Shown here: positions 52,406 through 64,000 of the stretch, one piece after another
Layout: every line of letters starts with the position of its first letter
How positions within the stretch are numbered: position 1 is the stretch's first letter
NCBI GenBank assembly: GCA_033239125.1
Contig: BSWB01000001.1
Coordinates: 29,415,501 to 29,479,500, forward strand
Length of the DNA: 64,000 nucleotides
Direction of reading: 5' to 3'
Source: Fagopyrum homotropicum
Lineage: Eukaryota; Streptophyta; Magnoliopsida; Caryophyllales; Polygonaceae
Notes under the pieces: generated by a model
Told to the model about the DNA's origin: nothing
The model's database searches: none
The model's input: only the letters and a program-made list of their open reading frames with translations
Position numbers and translations under genes: made by a program

Positions 52406-53699
52406 AATCTCCCCACATACATCAATTAGAATTACACTCATGTCCCCTGTTTAAGGTTAAAATACGAGTCTCCACTTTACCACCGCATATCATCCACAGT
52501 CTGAAGGTCAGTCTAAGAGGACCATTCATACATTGGACTTGTGCTGTTTTGCACTAAACCACACCCGCGGTTATGCAACAATCATAATAAGTTCAACGGT
52601 TTAGACCTTCACTTTTTGACATTTGAAGTGACGGTTTAGGCTGCCTGTTTACTACAATTTAGTGCCCTATGTAGTATAAATAGAGATGCTAGGATGGTGT
52701 AAGGATCATCTCTTTCATATCCAAAACCTCTCCTTTGTTATTTGTTTTCTAAGTCTTGTATGGAGTGTTAAAGTCTCCTTGTTATATTTGGTTGATTGAA
52801 GCTTTCATACAAAGATGGTTGTAAGTTTTCTTTAATAGAATTTTATATTCAAGTATATTTGTGTTATATTCCTTGCATCTAACGTTGTTTGTGTCTTGCT
52901 TTCTACCTAGCTTGACCATCTAAGTAGCTTAGTTTCATACAAAGTGCTAAGGTTTGTTGGTTCCGGGTTTGGGTCACTAATCCAATAACATACATAATAG
53001 GCACAAGCGGGTTGCGAATGCCTTTATGAAAGGAATATAACTACATAATAAGACTAACGGGTTGTTTGTCTTGTACATACCTCTCTATCCTTGTTTGATT
53101 GTTAACTTGCTATTTGATCTTGTAGGTTTACATATTAAATAACTTGTTAGGTTATATTGAGGCATGTTGACTTAATATATATGTATGATCGGGATGAGGA
53201 CAAATACTTGAAGGCTTCTAAGAGAAATAACCAATTTCTATTGAAAGTGGATAACCAACCAAGTGTAGTATTTTTCTTGATTTTGATATCATCAATCTCA
53301 ACTTATTGCATGCTTTTGTATTGTTACATTAACAATCACACCCCCCCTTTGTTACATGTAATTGATAGTTTTAATCACATTTGTGCTTTATTTGCTCTCA
53401 TATTCTCTCTAGGGTTCGATCGCTACTTAATCACTATACTTGTTTTAGTTTTGAGTTCGGAATTTACTTTGATGAGATATAACGACCTAAGAAAATATCT
53501 TTGTCAGTCAACAATGACTATCATAAATCTATTCCAACAACTTATCCACATTCATGTCCATCAGCAATCCATCCTTATAGCAAGTTCCAAAAATTGCGTC
53601 AAAGTAGTTTTCCAACACTTAACGTAACTCATCAACATCCTTAAAACATCCTAAAGCCTTAATTCCGAAGGGTAAACACCTCTACACCACTAATTGACA
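52406..53699. other. Intergenic stretch with LTR-like features
   Basis: A TATA box (AGTATAAATAGAG, 52674-52686) is followed by a T-rich leader-like stretch (CATATCCAAAACCTCTCC), as in U3/R of plant LTRs. Near 53410-53440 CTCTAGGGTTCGATCGCTAC and AATCACTATACTTG resemble the downstream end of gypsy LTRs. A 156-codon frame at 53157-53627 runs across this and encodes a hydrophobic, low-similarity peptide, which I do not call a gene. Boundaries and target duplication were not found. Confidence 0.35.
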
Positions 53700-54617
53700 T
53701 TCAATCTAGTTCTGCTAGGTTCCACCCTATCATGATGCTAAGAATAATCAAGCTTAGACAACAAGAAAGGATCAACGTACTGATACTTGGTAATTTCTGG
53801 AGGGATGACGTGACCGCGGAACAAAGAAGCGCGATCGCGGGAGTAAAGTGCCGGCGCGACCGTGGCAGGGCAAAGGCACGACTACGGTGACAAGGATTAG
53901 GCCTACGTGACCGCGACAATGTATGGCCGCGATTGCGGGGTGAATGCGCAGACAAAACCGCGGTGAAGTGGAGGCGCGGCCGCCGGAGAAGTCCAAAACC
54001 GCTATCACTTCACTTTTCGTTGTGTAGAACAACCTTGACACACTCTTGGCTAGCGATTACCATTTACCTGGTTTTTGGTTAATTGACTAGAGATCCCAAA
54101 TGAATCTCCTTCATCCGCCACCCGACACGTATCGCAAAAAGGTAAAGATGAAGAATCAAGAATGATTCTTGGTTGAAGATTAATAAAAGGAGAAGAAGAA
54201 GTTGGTTATTGTATCATCTGGAAGAGGCACCAAGAAGACGGTGTCTTGGTCTGATAGACTATTGGAACTTACAGAGAAGAGTAGTAATCTCTTGATTGTT
54301 TAGAATGAAGAATAAGTGGAGAAGGGAGAAGAACAACGTGTGTGAAAGGGGGAAGATGAACAAACGACGTCTAGGGTTAAAGAGGAGGAGGTTGCATGTA
54401 AGGAAAGGAAAAAGATAGGATCCCTTACGAAAGGAAAGAAGATAACCTGACGGTTTACGAAAGATAAGATTTATCACCGCGATCACGGGAAACAACAGTC
54501 GTGACCGCGGCGGCGCGACTTCGGGGCGCGACCACGGGTAGGAAACATCATGCAATTGCATGGCACGATCGCGGTGACTCCAGTAACAAAACCGGTACCA
54601 AAATTCTGGTTGTTACA
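53700..54617 (-). mobile_element. Probable gypsy (chromovirus-like) LTR, minus strand
   Basis: On the minus strand the sequence at 54660-54612 reads TTTTGGGACGAACC, then TTTTTAGGGGGAATTGA, then TGTAACAACCAGAATTTTGG. This is the polypurine tract and LTR start usual in plant chromoviruses. The segment is rich in CGCGACCGCGG-type phrases (53810-54000 and 54475-54580). The outer LTR end was not found; the left coordinate is approximate. Confidence 0.55.
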
Positions 54618-55149
54618 TCAATTCCCCCTAAAAATAGGTTCGTCCCAAAATTTAGATAAGCGCATCAAAGAAGAGAAGAATTGACGGTCTTGGAACCAAA
54701 TTATCAAGGAGGCGAAGTAACCTAAAATAAAGGGAAGAAACGATTTCAATATGGTTGAGAAGAAAGTCACTCACCGCCTCTCTAGACCTAACATATTAAA
54801 TTAAACTAATTGAACATGACAAGGTTAAGTAAAATAGCGATGCTTTGAAGAATCTCCATCATGGAAGCTAATAAATCAATACAAATTAAGTCATAACATT
54901 TAACTCAAATTTTGATATTCGAATGTCAAATCCCTAAGTTCTTGCATTTTACTTGGAGATGGATGACAGTTTTTCAACGAACACATTACACATGGATGCG
55001 GGTTTTTCTACATCCCACGTAAAAAGAACATTTTTTTAAAGATGATTTGTAAAGTACTTGAATTCACAAAAGTATTTTAGGCAAAAATATAATATAAGAG
55101 TACTTCATATAAAAGTTAAAATGAATTTAATAGACAAGTAAATTAATGG
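54618..55149 (-). other. 3' interior or flank of the minus-strand gypsy element
   Basis: This stretch lies upstream of the polypurine tract. It carries no recognisable pol sequence, so the element may be non-autonomous or the PPT-like site isolated. Confidence 0.35.
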
Positions 55150-55830
55150 TAAGGTCAAGAATATGTCTAAATTGGTAAAGTTAGATATTCATCAATGTTT
55201 AGATCCATTGAAAACATTGGTTATTCACGGTCGTCGCAGTGAGATGGCCCTTAGCTCAGAATTCATCCAACCAATAAAGCTAGATTTGCATCCAATTTTA
55301 CATCCCTTGATATTTTTGGTGGTATTATTGGTAGTTCATAACCGCTGTGGTATGATGACCTTGAGCTAATATTGCCTTCATTCGATAAAGTTGAGAGTAT
55401 ATCCAAGCTAACATTGCTTTCTACTTTTGGTGGTATAATTGATTGTTCACGGTCTCCATGTTGTGATGGCCTGAGCTTTGAATTCCTCTAAGCGATAAAC
55501 TTGGAAGTACAAAAAGTTAACATCGCTCGCTACCTTTGGTGGTCTAATTGGTTGTTCACAGTGACCACGGTGTGATGGCCCTGAGCTACAAATGCCTCAA
55601 CTTGGTAAAGTTGGATATAATTTCAAGTTAACATCGCTTGCTACCTTTGGTGATCTAATAGGTGGTTCACGGTCATCGTTGTGTGATGGCCCGGAGATTA
55701 TAGTTCGATGAATCGGTGAAATTGGGTATACATCAAAGTTTACATCGCTATCTACCTTTGATGGTCTAATTGTTGTACACGATACCACCGGTTGATGACC
55801 CGGAGGGTCGAATTTAGATGTCATCATTTG
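55150..55830. repeat. Tandem repeat, about 110-bp unit, six copies
   Basis: The landmark GGTTGTTCACGGTC and variants occur at 55219, 55330, 55441, 55550, 55661 and 55770, a regular 109-111 bp spacing. Between them each unit carries relatives of TGTGATGGCCCTGAGCT, TTGGTAAAGTTGGATAT and AACATCGCT(T/C)GCTACCTTTG. Copies differ by about 15-30% by eye. The unit length is not a constant multiple of three, so the array is unlikely to be coding. Confidence 0.9.
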
Positions 55831-56439
55831 GATTAATTGGTCTAGCTTCGATCATAAATAAAAAAGGCAAAAAAACAACAACGATACATGTGTTGTTTTA
55901 GAATACACCATTTTTATCTTCATATGACAAATGAGGCTTATTTTTGATACAACATAGAATGCTAATATATATAGATTCCAAGAGAAGGGGTCTTTGTCTC
56001 GCCTCACAAACTTTATGTTGTTTAGAGAAAGTTAGTGATTATTTTTTACCATGTATGTTGTCATATTCAGATACGTGTAACATAAACCACCAAACCGAAG
56101 AAATTAGATGTTCCTTTTCAAAATGGTATTTCGTAAAGCATTTTGAACCGTGAACTATGATATCTACAATTAAAATACTATCAATATATTCCAAATACTG
56201 AAGATATCAACTTAATTACAATTACTTTTTACTTTATCTTTCTTGACATGATTTTTTTCATTAATAGTATTATGTACTTAGTTCTCTAATTCGAGGGGGG
56301 GAGAGAGGGTCCTTATGATATTTTACTCTTTCGTTTCTATATTATATTCTATTCGATAGCTACACAAAATACCCAATTTGGAATATTATATGTAAAAAGA
56401 AAATGACTAATACAACGATTAGTACAATTTCAGTTAGGA
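55831..56439. other. AT-rich intergenic DNA
   Basis: No gene or element was recognised. A G-run interrupted by GAGAGAG lies near 56295-56310. Confidence 0.4.
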
Positions 56440-57138
56440 TTTTTTTTTTGAAAAGGTAAAATGAATTAAATAAAGAGAAGGCAGGATATACATTAAAATA
56501 CAAAAGACAGAAACAAGCAACAATCTAAAGAAAGAGAGTGTTGCGGGATTGTGCAGTGTTTCTAAGGTAAAGAATGATACTCCTAATACAAAAGGTGGTA
56601 GAAGAGAGGGGGGGGGGGCATCAATGTAGATCTTAGCATTTCTAGTCCTCCAAATGAAGTAGATGGTAGTGGTGAGCTGAGCAACAGTCTTGTGAGCCAA
56701 TTTAGAAGAACACACACCAGATCGAAGCAAAATATTCTGAATAAGAGAGACCCCGTCGGCCGGCTGGACCATTTGAAGATGGCCAAGAAGACTTCAATCG
56801 TGAAGGGGCAAGAACCCCAAAGACGGAGGTAGTTTTCAGGCGAATTGGAGTTACACAAAACACAACAGTCGTCATCGATAATGCCCCAATTGTAAAGCTT
56901 GTCTTTGGTGGGCAAGCGATTGAGAATGGTGAGCCAAGAGAGGAAGGAGCATTTAGGGGTGCAAGGCTTCTTCCCGATGATGGATCCCCAATGCAAGATG
57001 TGACCTTTGGATCTTAGGGAGTCATAGAGTTTGGATGGCTTGAACAATCCGGATGAAGAGAAACCAGAGCTGGAAATAATATCCCTAAGCAAGAGGAGCT
57101 GCTTCCAAAAATGACTGTCAGAGGGGTAAGCATGGGTG
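56440..57138 (-). pseudogene. 5'-truncated LINE tail: zinc-binding domain and poly(A)
   Basis: On the minus strand the frame 57092-56583 contains KPCTPKCSFLSWLTILNRLP, TKDKLYNWGIIDDDCCVLC, then NSPENYLRLWGSC. This is the RVT zinc-binding domain of a plant LINE ORF2, with Leu-Arg in place of the usual His-Leu. A second frame (56772-56434) continues it (VAQLTTTIYFIWRTRNAKIY). The T-run at 56440-56449 is the poly(A) tail. The right side is cut by the LTR that begins at 57139. Confidence 0.75.
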
Positions 57139-59749
57139 TGTAATATCCGAAAATTTTATTTCCGTTTCGAACCGGATTTCGATCCTTTAACCTTTTCCCA
57201 CTTCATCTAATGTGACACTATAAAAAAAATGCTATCATTTTTATGCAACTTAATTCACATAAAATGATAGGTTTCCACCAAACCCTTAACATACTTATAT
57301 ATTTAAACCCTTGTGACAAGCCTAGATTCTTCTTTTTACAGCAGGCCCAAAAACGTGCATTTTTCCCCACTGATCCGGCCCAAGAAGAGGAAGAGCACTT
57401 GCTGGATTCATTTCTCACGAGACAGCCGTTACATATTATTCACAGCTGGCCTCTCTTCTCTCTCCTATCGCAATAATGCCTCAATTATCGCCCATATCTC
57501 GCCCTCTCCTTTTTCTGCATATTCGCATTTCTTCAACCTTCGAGACTCCTACCCTACAGCAGCAACAACCGCATCCCTCTCCTCTCCCTGCAACCACAGG
57601 ACAAGTCCCCGACCAGTGACACGAACCTGCAGGTGCACTAACGGCGAGAAGAAGAAGCGGAACAACCGAAGCACTGCAACGACGAATCCAAGTCAGCCAC
57701 TGTGACAGCATTGGCGCCATTCTGCACGCCCTGTTGAAGCCGACGCTGGAACCAAGATCTATCTCCCTCCTTCGCCTCTGCACCGACGTTGCAGCATCCG
57801 GACCGCTCACTGTCTCTGTCGCGAGCCACGCCATCCCACCAACCTATCTCTCTTCTTGTCAAGGACTGTTAGCGGGTTGTCGATTGAGTTACACCCTAAT
57901 TTTGTGAGTTTCCTTCATCTCGCATCCCCACTTTAATTCTCCGTGTGTTGTAGTAGCTTAGATCTGTATGAACCATGTGAGGGTAGCATGAGCAGGGAAT
58001 CGATGAGGTTATGGATGTATGGGTGGGGAGAGTTAATTGTTAAGCAGGGGGTAGAGGTTAGAGAGTTAAGTGACGCATGTATATCACTGGGGTGTACGTT
58101 TGGGCACGTTAGTAGTAGGGTAGTTACGTCTCTCTTGGCATTGTGGTGAAATGGTATATAGAGCTAGTTGGGTTTAGTTTGGATTCGGCTCCTTATGAGT
58201 TTCGAACTGGAGACCTATAGGAATGTTGTTATTGCTGTAAATGTGAGCAATAGAAATGGAAGTGAGAAACTCCTCTTAAACCTCAGTTTTGTAAGTTAAG
58301 AATGGTCATTATTGTGAATCAATGTTAAAAATATTGGTTGAAGATCCACCGTTGAAATTTTGATAGATCATAGATGTATATACATAGTTTGTTGTGTTAA
58401 AATTTGAGAATAAATGAACGGTCGGATTGGAAGTTATAAGGTTCCAAAGTAGAGTAGTTGAACTGTTTTCTAGCAGTGAAATTTTGACTAAGTATAGAAC
58501 ATTTTTAGGTTGTAGCCGACTTTAGAGTTTTTTATAGAAGTGACGGTTGAACAATTTTCGGATATTCTTGCTCATATGAGTAGATTGGAGATCATAGAGG
58601 ATCTAGAAAATTATTTCGGAATTTTTATAAATTTATTCAAGTTTCTTATTTGAAGCGGAAGTTGGACCTTAGGGACTTTTCGGGAAATAAAAAATTTTGT
58701 AGTTTCTCTAGTTTTACCCAAAACCATCCTAGAGAGTTAGAATATGACTTTTTAGTCTCAAATAAGAATTTAAGCATAAATTAGGGGATTTCTGAGAGTT
58801 TCTGGACCAGGGGTAAAATAGTCTTTTATCCGTATAAGGGTATTTTGGTATTTTATCTGATGATAGAGTTAAATATCTTAGAAGTCAGAGACTTCTAATT
58901 AAGTGGGATACATTATTGATCCACTTGCCTTTTATAACAGGCGGTTGAGTTCTTGCGGTTACAAACCGAGTCGAGACAACGGGATTATGTTTGAATTCAG
59001 GTAAGTCCTTTGGGTTTACTTAGCTAGCTTCTAGATATGAGTGTGAATAATGATGGTGGTGTGTGAATGAGATGTTTATTGTTGTATTTAGTAGTAATTA
59101 TCTACCGACCTATACATTGGCCTAAGAGTAACGGGCGGTGGCATTCTGCTCAGTTAGCCTGAGGGCGCTGGGGGTTTCTTTAGGGACTAGTCCACACTTG
59201 GTTTGTAGTGATGCTACCGGCGGAGGTAAGCTAGACCTATACCCAGTTGGATAAGGAACGAAGGCGAGAACTCTTAATATTTCTCGTGCCACAACTATAA
59301 ATGGAATAAGGTGAATCACTTAAATACTAGATAATAACCGGTTTGTGTGCCAACATGATGTTTGTTTTATGTTATCTTGGTTGTGTTTGTGCTATCCTTA
59401 TTCTTCTTATATTTAGATTGTTAGCTAACGGTTTATCCGTGTTGTAGATTTTGTAGAGATACACAGTTACAGAGAGATTCGGGATTGATGGTCAGCCGGG
59501 TCCACGTACTCATTAGATGGGGACGGGGGAGTCTTCCATCCGGCATGCATGTTACGTATCTATATATATGTTTGTAAGGCTGTCACATGTGTACTTTCAT
59601 ATCATAAAAATATTATGTTTTGAAATTGTTTTAAATATATTTGTGCCTTGTTGTAAGATCCTAGTAAAGTTGTTGTTAAACCAAGGTCGGGACCCATTGT
59701 GAGGTCCTAACCAGTAGCTCCCCGAGCTCCAAGAAGTTGGGGTGTTACA
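57139..59749 (+). mobile_element. 5' LTR of a chromovirus-like gypsy element (2,611 bp)
   Basis: The LTR starts TGTAATATCCGAAAATTTT and ends GGGGTGTTACA, giving TGTAA/TTACA termini. A primer-binding site follows three bases later. Its blocks match those of the solo LTR at 5590-8144 in the same order. It includes a GC-richer leader-like region (about 57480-57860) with short open frames and an imperfect hairpin at 57232-57270. The 3' LTR lies beyond the window. Confidence 0.85.
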
Positions 59750-59752
59750 ACA

Positions 59753-59764
59753 TGGTATCAGAGC
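59753..59764 (+). other. Primer-binding site, initiator-Met type
   Basis: TGGTATCAGAGC is complementary to the 3' end of initiator tRNA-Met and lies three bases after the LTR end. This is the usual arrangement in plant chromoviruses. Confidence 0.88.
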
Positions 59765-62700
59765 TCTGGGTTGGCAACAATGGCACTTGGAATCTTCTGA
59801 AAGACCGAATGTAGAAAATAACTAGAACCCGAAAGGGGTTTGAAAATTTCGAAATGAATTTCTATTTCAAAATCATGTGCATAGTCGGGTTGTTGGGTTA
59901 GTAGTACGTCGGACCACCATCACCTCCGTGGATCTCTGCAACTTGATAGGATTAGTAAAACAGTATATGAACTTATAAGATTGTACACTTATGTATGTTA
60001 TATGGATATGTACATATATACATGTAGCATGTTAGCACCCTAAAGGATAATTCCTATTACCCTCTAGTTGAGATATCACGATGTTGACATTGCCTCGTGA
60101 TAAAATGTTAGTAGTTTAGGAGTATCAATACAAGATAGTGGAATCAGACCTCGGAGCAGAATACTAGATCTAGAAGACACTCTGGTGACTCTTACAAGTA
60201 TTCCGAAGAATGGGTGGACAAGAAGGTGAAGATTGCGAGACGATTCTTAACCACAATAACAATTAGATGAGAAAGAAAAGCATATCAACTCAAAAAGAAA
60301 TAATATGAAGCCATTCAAGGGACTTAACGGATTGAAGGCGAGAAATGAAACTCCAAGATGCATGTAAGGACTGATAAGAAGCGTAGATGGAAGAGGACAA
60401 TATCGGAATACAAATGAAGCAGGGTAGAGTACGACTACACTTGGCGGGTAAAATGACAATGCAACCAAGGTGGACGACGTCATAGGCAAATATGGGCATG
60501 AAAGTACAAAGAAGAGATGGTGTTGACCCCGAGGTGAAGAATTAAGGGAGTACAAAGATAAATGAGTTTAAAGACGTGAAACAGACGGAATTCTATAAAG
60601 GTGCAAGAGTTTGCAAGAAATCATGACGTAGTATCAAATATAGGAGAAGCCTGAAATTAAGACAACGGAATTCTATAAAGGTGGCATTACAACACAACAC
60701 CAGACTAAGGGAAGAATGTGGGAAAGTGATTTTGGTGGACTAGAGAGTACACAATAACTTCTCATTTAAATAAAGATCTAAGTTACCAACATTAACGGTC
60801 ATATCGGAGAACCGCAAACAGACGATGAACAAAGTAATAAGAATTGTGAAAACTTAATAAACTCAGTGACGACAGATGAATGTAAGGACTAGACTCAAAA
60901 GAGTATAGTGATCCTATAAGAGAACAAGAGAAGTGCAGACTTGAAAAGAGCTAAATGTGTATTTACAAAGAAACTGGAGGAGATAGATTTTTACCAAGTT
61001 TATCAAACTTCAAAAGAGATAGAAGAACAATAAGTCCGTGATCTTATAAAAGGTCAACTACGGACTAGTTGGTAATAACTGAGACATAACACGTGTTGGT
61101 CAACTAGTGGTAACCGGTTGGAAGATAAGGAGAATAACTATAGACTTATGGAAGAATTTTATAGACATCTGGGGGACCCTTCAAAAGATCAATGACGACA
61201 AATGTGAAGCTAAATCGATACAAGTGCTAGCACCCTTACTAGTAACATGGAGTGAGTTCGAGCCAGTAACTCTAATTAAGAAATTAAGAAGAAGAACTAG
61301 ACGGCCAGAAATGACCCTCTTATGTCCTTTGAGACCAAGGGAATGGTGTGAGTGATTTACTACCTACTGGCTAGGAAAAGAGTACATATCACAACCAATA
61401 GAGATGGATTGTAAAAAAATAAAAAAAGAACTGGAGGAGTAAGAAGTATATAATTTTGATAAGGGTCTATGTCAATCCATACAGAGGATGTGTAGGCATT
61501 CCATACTAGATAAACCGCAAGTGGGTGAAAGTTAAGGTCATGAGATTCGTGTAGACTTGCTTACAAGCTATAGTGGAAGACCTAGAGAGGACCATTGATG
61601 TCAGATGGACGACACAGTTGGACTCGAGAAATGGAGTTAACTCATGGAGGAACTGGAAGTTTGTAATGTCGAACAATCTAAAGGAGTATAAAGGGATGAA
61701 CTCGAGTACGTAGTGCTCACTAGGAAATTCAACGGAAAAAGAAGTATGAGAAAAGTAATCCGGGAAATTGAGATAAGTCCATTATAGACTGAACAACGTC
61801 AATCGAGGACGTGCAAGTGTTGTTTGGTATTGACGAGTTATGTGTCGTCAAGAAGAGATAATTGTGACTTTGGATCTATGGAGTAGCTTTACCGACCCCT
61901 TAGAGGATTTCCTCAAATAGGTAACGGAAACCTTCTTGAGTGAACTAAAGTTATAAGAGAATCGGGTTATAGATTTCTTGCTGGCTAGTAAGATCAAACT
62001 CCGGTTGAGTCAGGGAGTTTGGATCCGTGTTAAAAGAATTAGGAATGTAAACAAAAGAGTTCGTTTTTCAACCGTTATATTATGTCCTTAAGCCAAGTAA
62101 GGAAGGTATTTTGTACTTCACCCGGTTAGGACTTGTGGTGTAAGTGTCAAGTTTAAGATGATAGTAGTTGTGGAAATACATTTAATTGGAAGGAACCCGA
62201 ACTAGGCTATATTTTCAACCAGTAACCGCAATCAAAGAAAGAATAGTCTCGGATTGGAGTACGTGGAATCTTGTATCGGAATGAAGCCAAGTTGCGTTTG
62301 GCGTAAGAGGAATATTCTTGGTCCGGTAAATGTGGGGATATAGGAGTGCAATGCTGATGGTGTGTTAGCATTTCTCGAGTAGTTATGATCAAATGATAGT
62401 AATGTGAGATCACCTTGTGTCTAGTGCTGTTATTGCGGACACATTCTATGTCACTTAAGATCTTGGATATGGCGTAAGAAGTTTGGGTTGAGCTAAAGAT
62501 TTATAAATAATATGATGACGTCGATAGAACACAAAGATCGACCACCAGATTTTGATTGTTAAGTTATATCAAGTTTAAGACCAAAAAATGGACAGATGAT
62601 TTATAAAGGAACCATATGACTGAGTCATATTAAGAGACAATACCAAGTGAGTTGTGATACAACTAGCCTTAAGCACTTAGTAAAGTGCCGAGAGATGTAT

Positions 62701-63065
62701 AAGGGTGATATCATAGATCGGATACTCAAAACTTGGAGGTGAGTTGTGTAGGACAACCATGTGAGACTTTAAAGCGGTATAGAAGTGTAACCCATTCTTA
62801 CACGGATTTTGTGGAGAGATACCTACAACACACAAGTTAGGTCATCAAATTGGAAGATCAGACTATGGAGCCGGATGATACTGGTGAAATATCCGGTAAC
62901 CTCTCTAGAACATGGTAGCAAACGCTTGTGACCTGAGTACATGAAAAGATTTGAAGGTCGATGGTTTATGAAAAGCCAATGAGACTACATGGGATATGGT
63001 GTATAGTATGAGAAGTAACCTTTTAAAGACCTATGCCAAGATAATTGCAACCTTAAGAACGACGA
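59765..63065 (+). other. Interior of the chromovirus-like element, largely non-coding
   Basis: Gag, protease, RT and RNase H should occupy this 3.3 kb, but no convincing domain could be read in any frame. The plus strand is purine-rich, as in gypsy interiors. The longest frames are a minus-strand 102-codon frame at 60247-60555 and an 82-codon plus frame at 61107-61355, both without recognisable motifs. Either it is extremely decayed or the element is a non-autonomous form with replaced interior. Confidence 0.5.
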
Positions 63066-64000
63066 GTTAGGGCTTGGCCCTGTATTTGGGTGGCGGTAGA
63101 CCGTCTGACGAAGACCACACGTTTCATTCCGATTAAGAAAACGTGGCCGGTAAGTCATCTAGCCGAGGAGTTCACCAGACACCTTGTGAGACTCCATGGA
63201 GTACCGAGGATTATTGTCTCCGACAGGTATGGACGTTCCACCTCGAGATTTTGGTAGCAAGTACATACTGCTTTGGGGACATGTATGTCCTGATCACCTT
63301 CCCCTTGTAGAGTTTTCATATAATAACAGTTGGCACGCGTCTATTGGGATGACACCGTATGAGGCTTTGTGCGGACGGAGATGTCACACACCTTTGTGCT
63401 GGGATGAGCCTAGCAGAGCTGATGGAGTAGCTCCAAATCAGGTACATGATGACATCGCCCAGATTGCCTTGGTCCGAGAGCGGATGTTAGCAGCTTAGAG
63501 TCGTCAGAAATCCTACGCCGATAAGAGGCGTCGACCTCTGGAGTTTAGAGTAAGTGCACAGGTGTGGTTGAGAGTGTCATTGACGAGAGGCGTCTGGCGT
63601 TTCGGCATTAAGGGGAAGTTGAGTCCTCGATATGTCGAACCATTTGAGATACTAGAGAAAGTCGGGGAGGTTGCCTACCGACTAGCACTACCACCTAGAT
63701 TGGAGGGGGTTCATCCGGTCTTCCATGTATCTCAGCTGAGAGAGTACATTCCGGACCCGAGGCACGTCATCAGTCATGAGGATCTAATGATTGAGCCTGA
63801 CCATACTTTTGTGGCGCACCCAGTAGCCGTCCTTGAGCGCAGTACTAGACGTCTGCAGTCCAAGGAGATACCGATGTTGAGGATCCAATGGCCTAGAAGA
63901 GGGGCCGATGAGGCTACTTGGGAGACAGAGGAGAGTATTAGGCGTAGCTATCCTGAGTTTCTTTGCGGGGTTAGCCGCTATTTCTGTACAGACGGGTTAG
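63066..64000 (+). pseudogene. Gypsy integrase end with chromodomain-like tail, broken and cut by window end
   Basis: One frame reads VDRLTKTTRFIPIKKTWPVS and RLHGVPRIIVSDR (63087-63220), the integrase core. After stops and a frame change the next frame gives HLPLVEFSYNNSWHASIGMT and PYEALCGRRC. About 40 residues of the core seem to be missing at the junction near 63240-63290. A TAG at 63496 follows, then an open frame to the window end with SYADKRRRPLEF, GKLSPRYVEPFEILEKVG and HPVFHVSQLREYIPDPRHV. A C-terminal chromodomain-like RIQWPRRGADEATWETEESI completes it. The order is typical of plant chromoviruses of the Tekay/Del type (recognised, not tested). Confidence 0.85.

Noticed and set aside
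53157..53627. 156-codon frame encoding a hydrophobic peptide
   Set aside because: AT-rich, no recognisable family, and it runs across sequence resembling an LTR end. Length alone is weak evidence in AT-rich DNA.
53354..54617. Placing the outer end of the minus-strand gypsy LTR at TGTTACATGTAATTG (53354)
   Set aside because: The dinucleotide fits, but no target duplication or second LTR supports it; the boundary is left approximate.
57313..57834. Opposite-strand frames of 117-130 codons in the 57-58 kb LTR
   Set aside because: They overlap on opposite strands within the GC-richer LTR leader, share no motif with known proteins, and are not supported in the related solo LTR.

Overview
This window is nuclear DNA from a flowering plant, most likely a eudicot. 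The evidence is one recognisable intact host gene, a two-exon PRE/ILI-type atypical HLH gene at 40.27-41.16 kb with GT-AG splicing and the family's normal length, set among nested plant-type retrotransposons: Ty3/gypsy Athila-like and chromovirus-like elements, Ty1/copia, L1-type LINEs with DUF4283-like ORF1 proteins, and a hAT-type DNA element. I cannot name the species. No tRNA, rRNA, CRISPR array or bacterial-type operon was seen.

Layout. 0-1.25 kb: part of a minus-strand gypsy LTR. 1.25-5.6 kb: low-coding sequence with a candidate minus-strand LTR plus primer-binding site (3.02-3.36 kb), an 18-copy 16-17 bp minisatellite (4.23-4.52 kb) and an exon-like fragment. 5.59-8.14 kb: a solo LTR of the same family as the LTRs at 0-1.25 and 57.1-59.7 kb. 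8.65-9.29 kb: a non-autonomous hAT element with a perfect 8-bp target duplication. 9.3-13.8 kb: AT-rich intergenic DNA with short duplications. 14.26-29.40 kb: a 5'-truncated Athila-like element on the plus strand. It is split by a complete 6.8 kb non-autonomous relative in the opposite orientation (19,345-26,143) that carries an intact 369-residue ORF. Its 3' LTR is further split by a third, related solo LTR (26,706-28,059). 31.29-36.03 kb: a complete but mutated minus-strand copia element with 123-bp LTRs. 37.8-38.7 kb: a LINE fragment. 40.0-41.2 kb: the PRE-like gene, whose intron holds a LINE 3' fragment and an (AT)n tract.

41.62-52.40 kb is a LINE inside a LINE. A 5.4 kb plus-strand LINE has inserted into the endonuclease region of a related minus-strand LINE. 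Both have target-site duplications and poly(A) tails. 52.4-56.4 kb holds LTR-like debris and a six-copy tandem repeat of about 110 bp. 56.44-57.14 kb is a minus-strand LINE tail cut by a 2.6 kb chromovirus-like 5' LTR (57,139-59,749). That LTR is followed by its Met-type primer-binding site, about 3.3 kb of largely non-coding interior, and an integrase/chromodomain-like 3' end that runs off the window.

Most coding potential here belongs to mobile elements, nearly all carrying nonsense or frameshift lesions. The exceptions are the host HLH gene and the ORF of the non-autonomous Athila relative. The items most worth following are that element with its palindromic CCTCGG/CCGAGG motifs, the LINE-in-LINE pair, and a conserved hairpin near the start of the chromovirus-like LTR family. 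Family names come from recognition of motifs and were not confirmed by database search.
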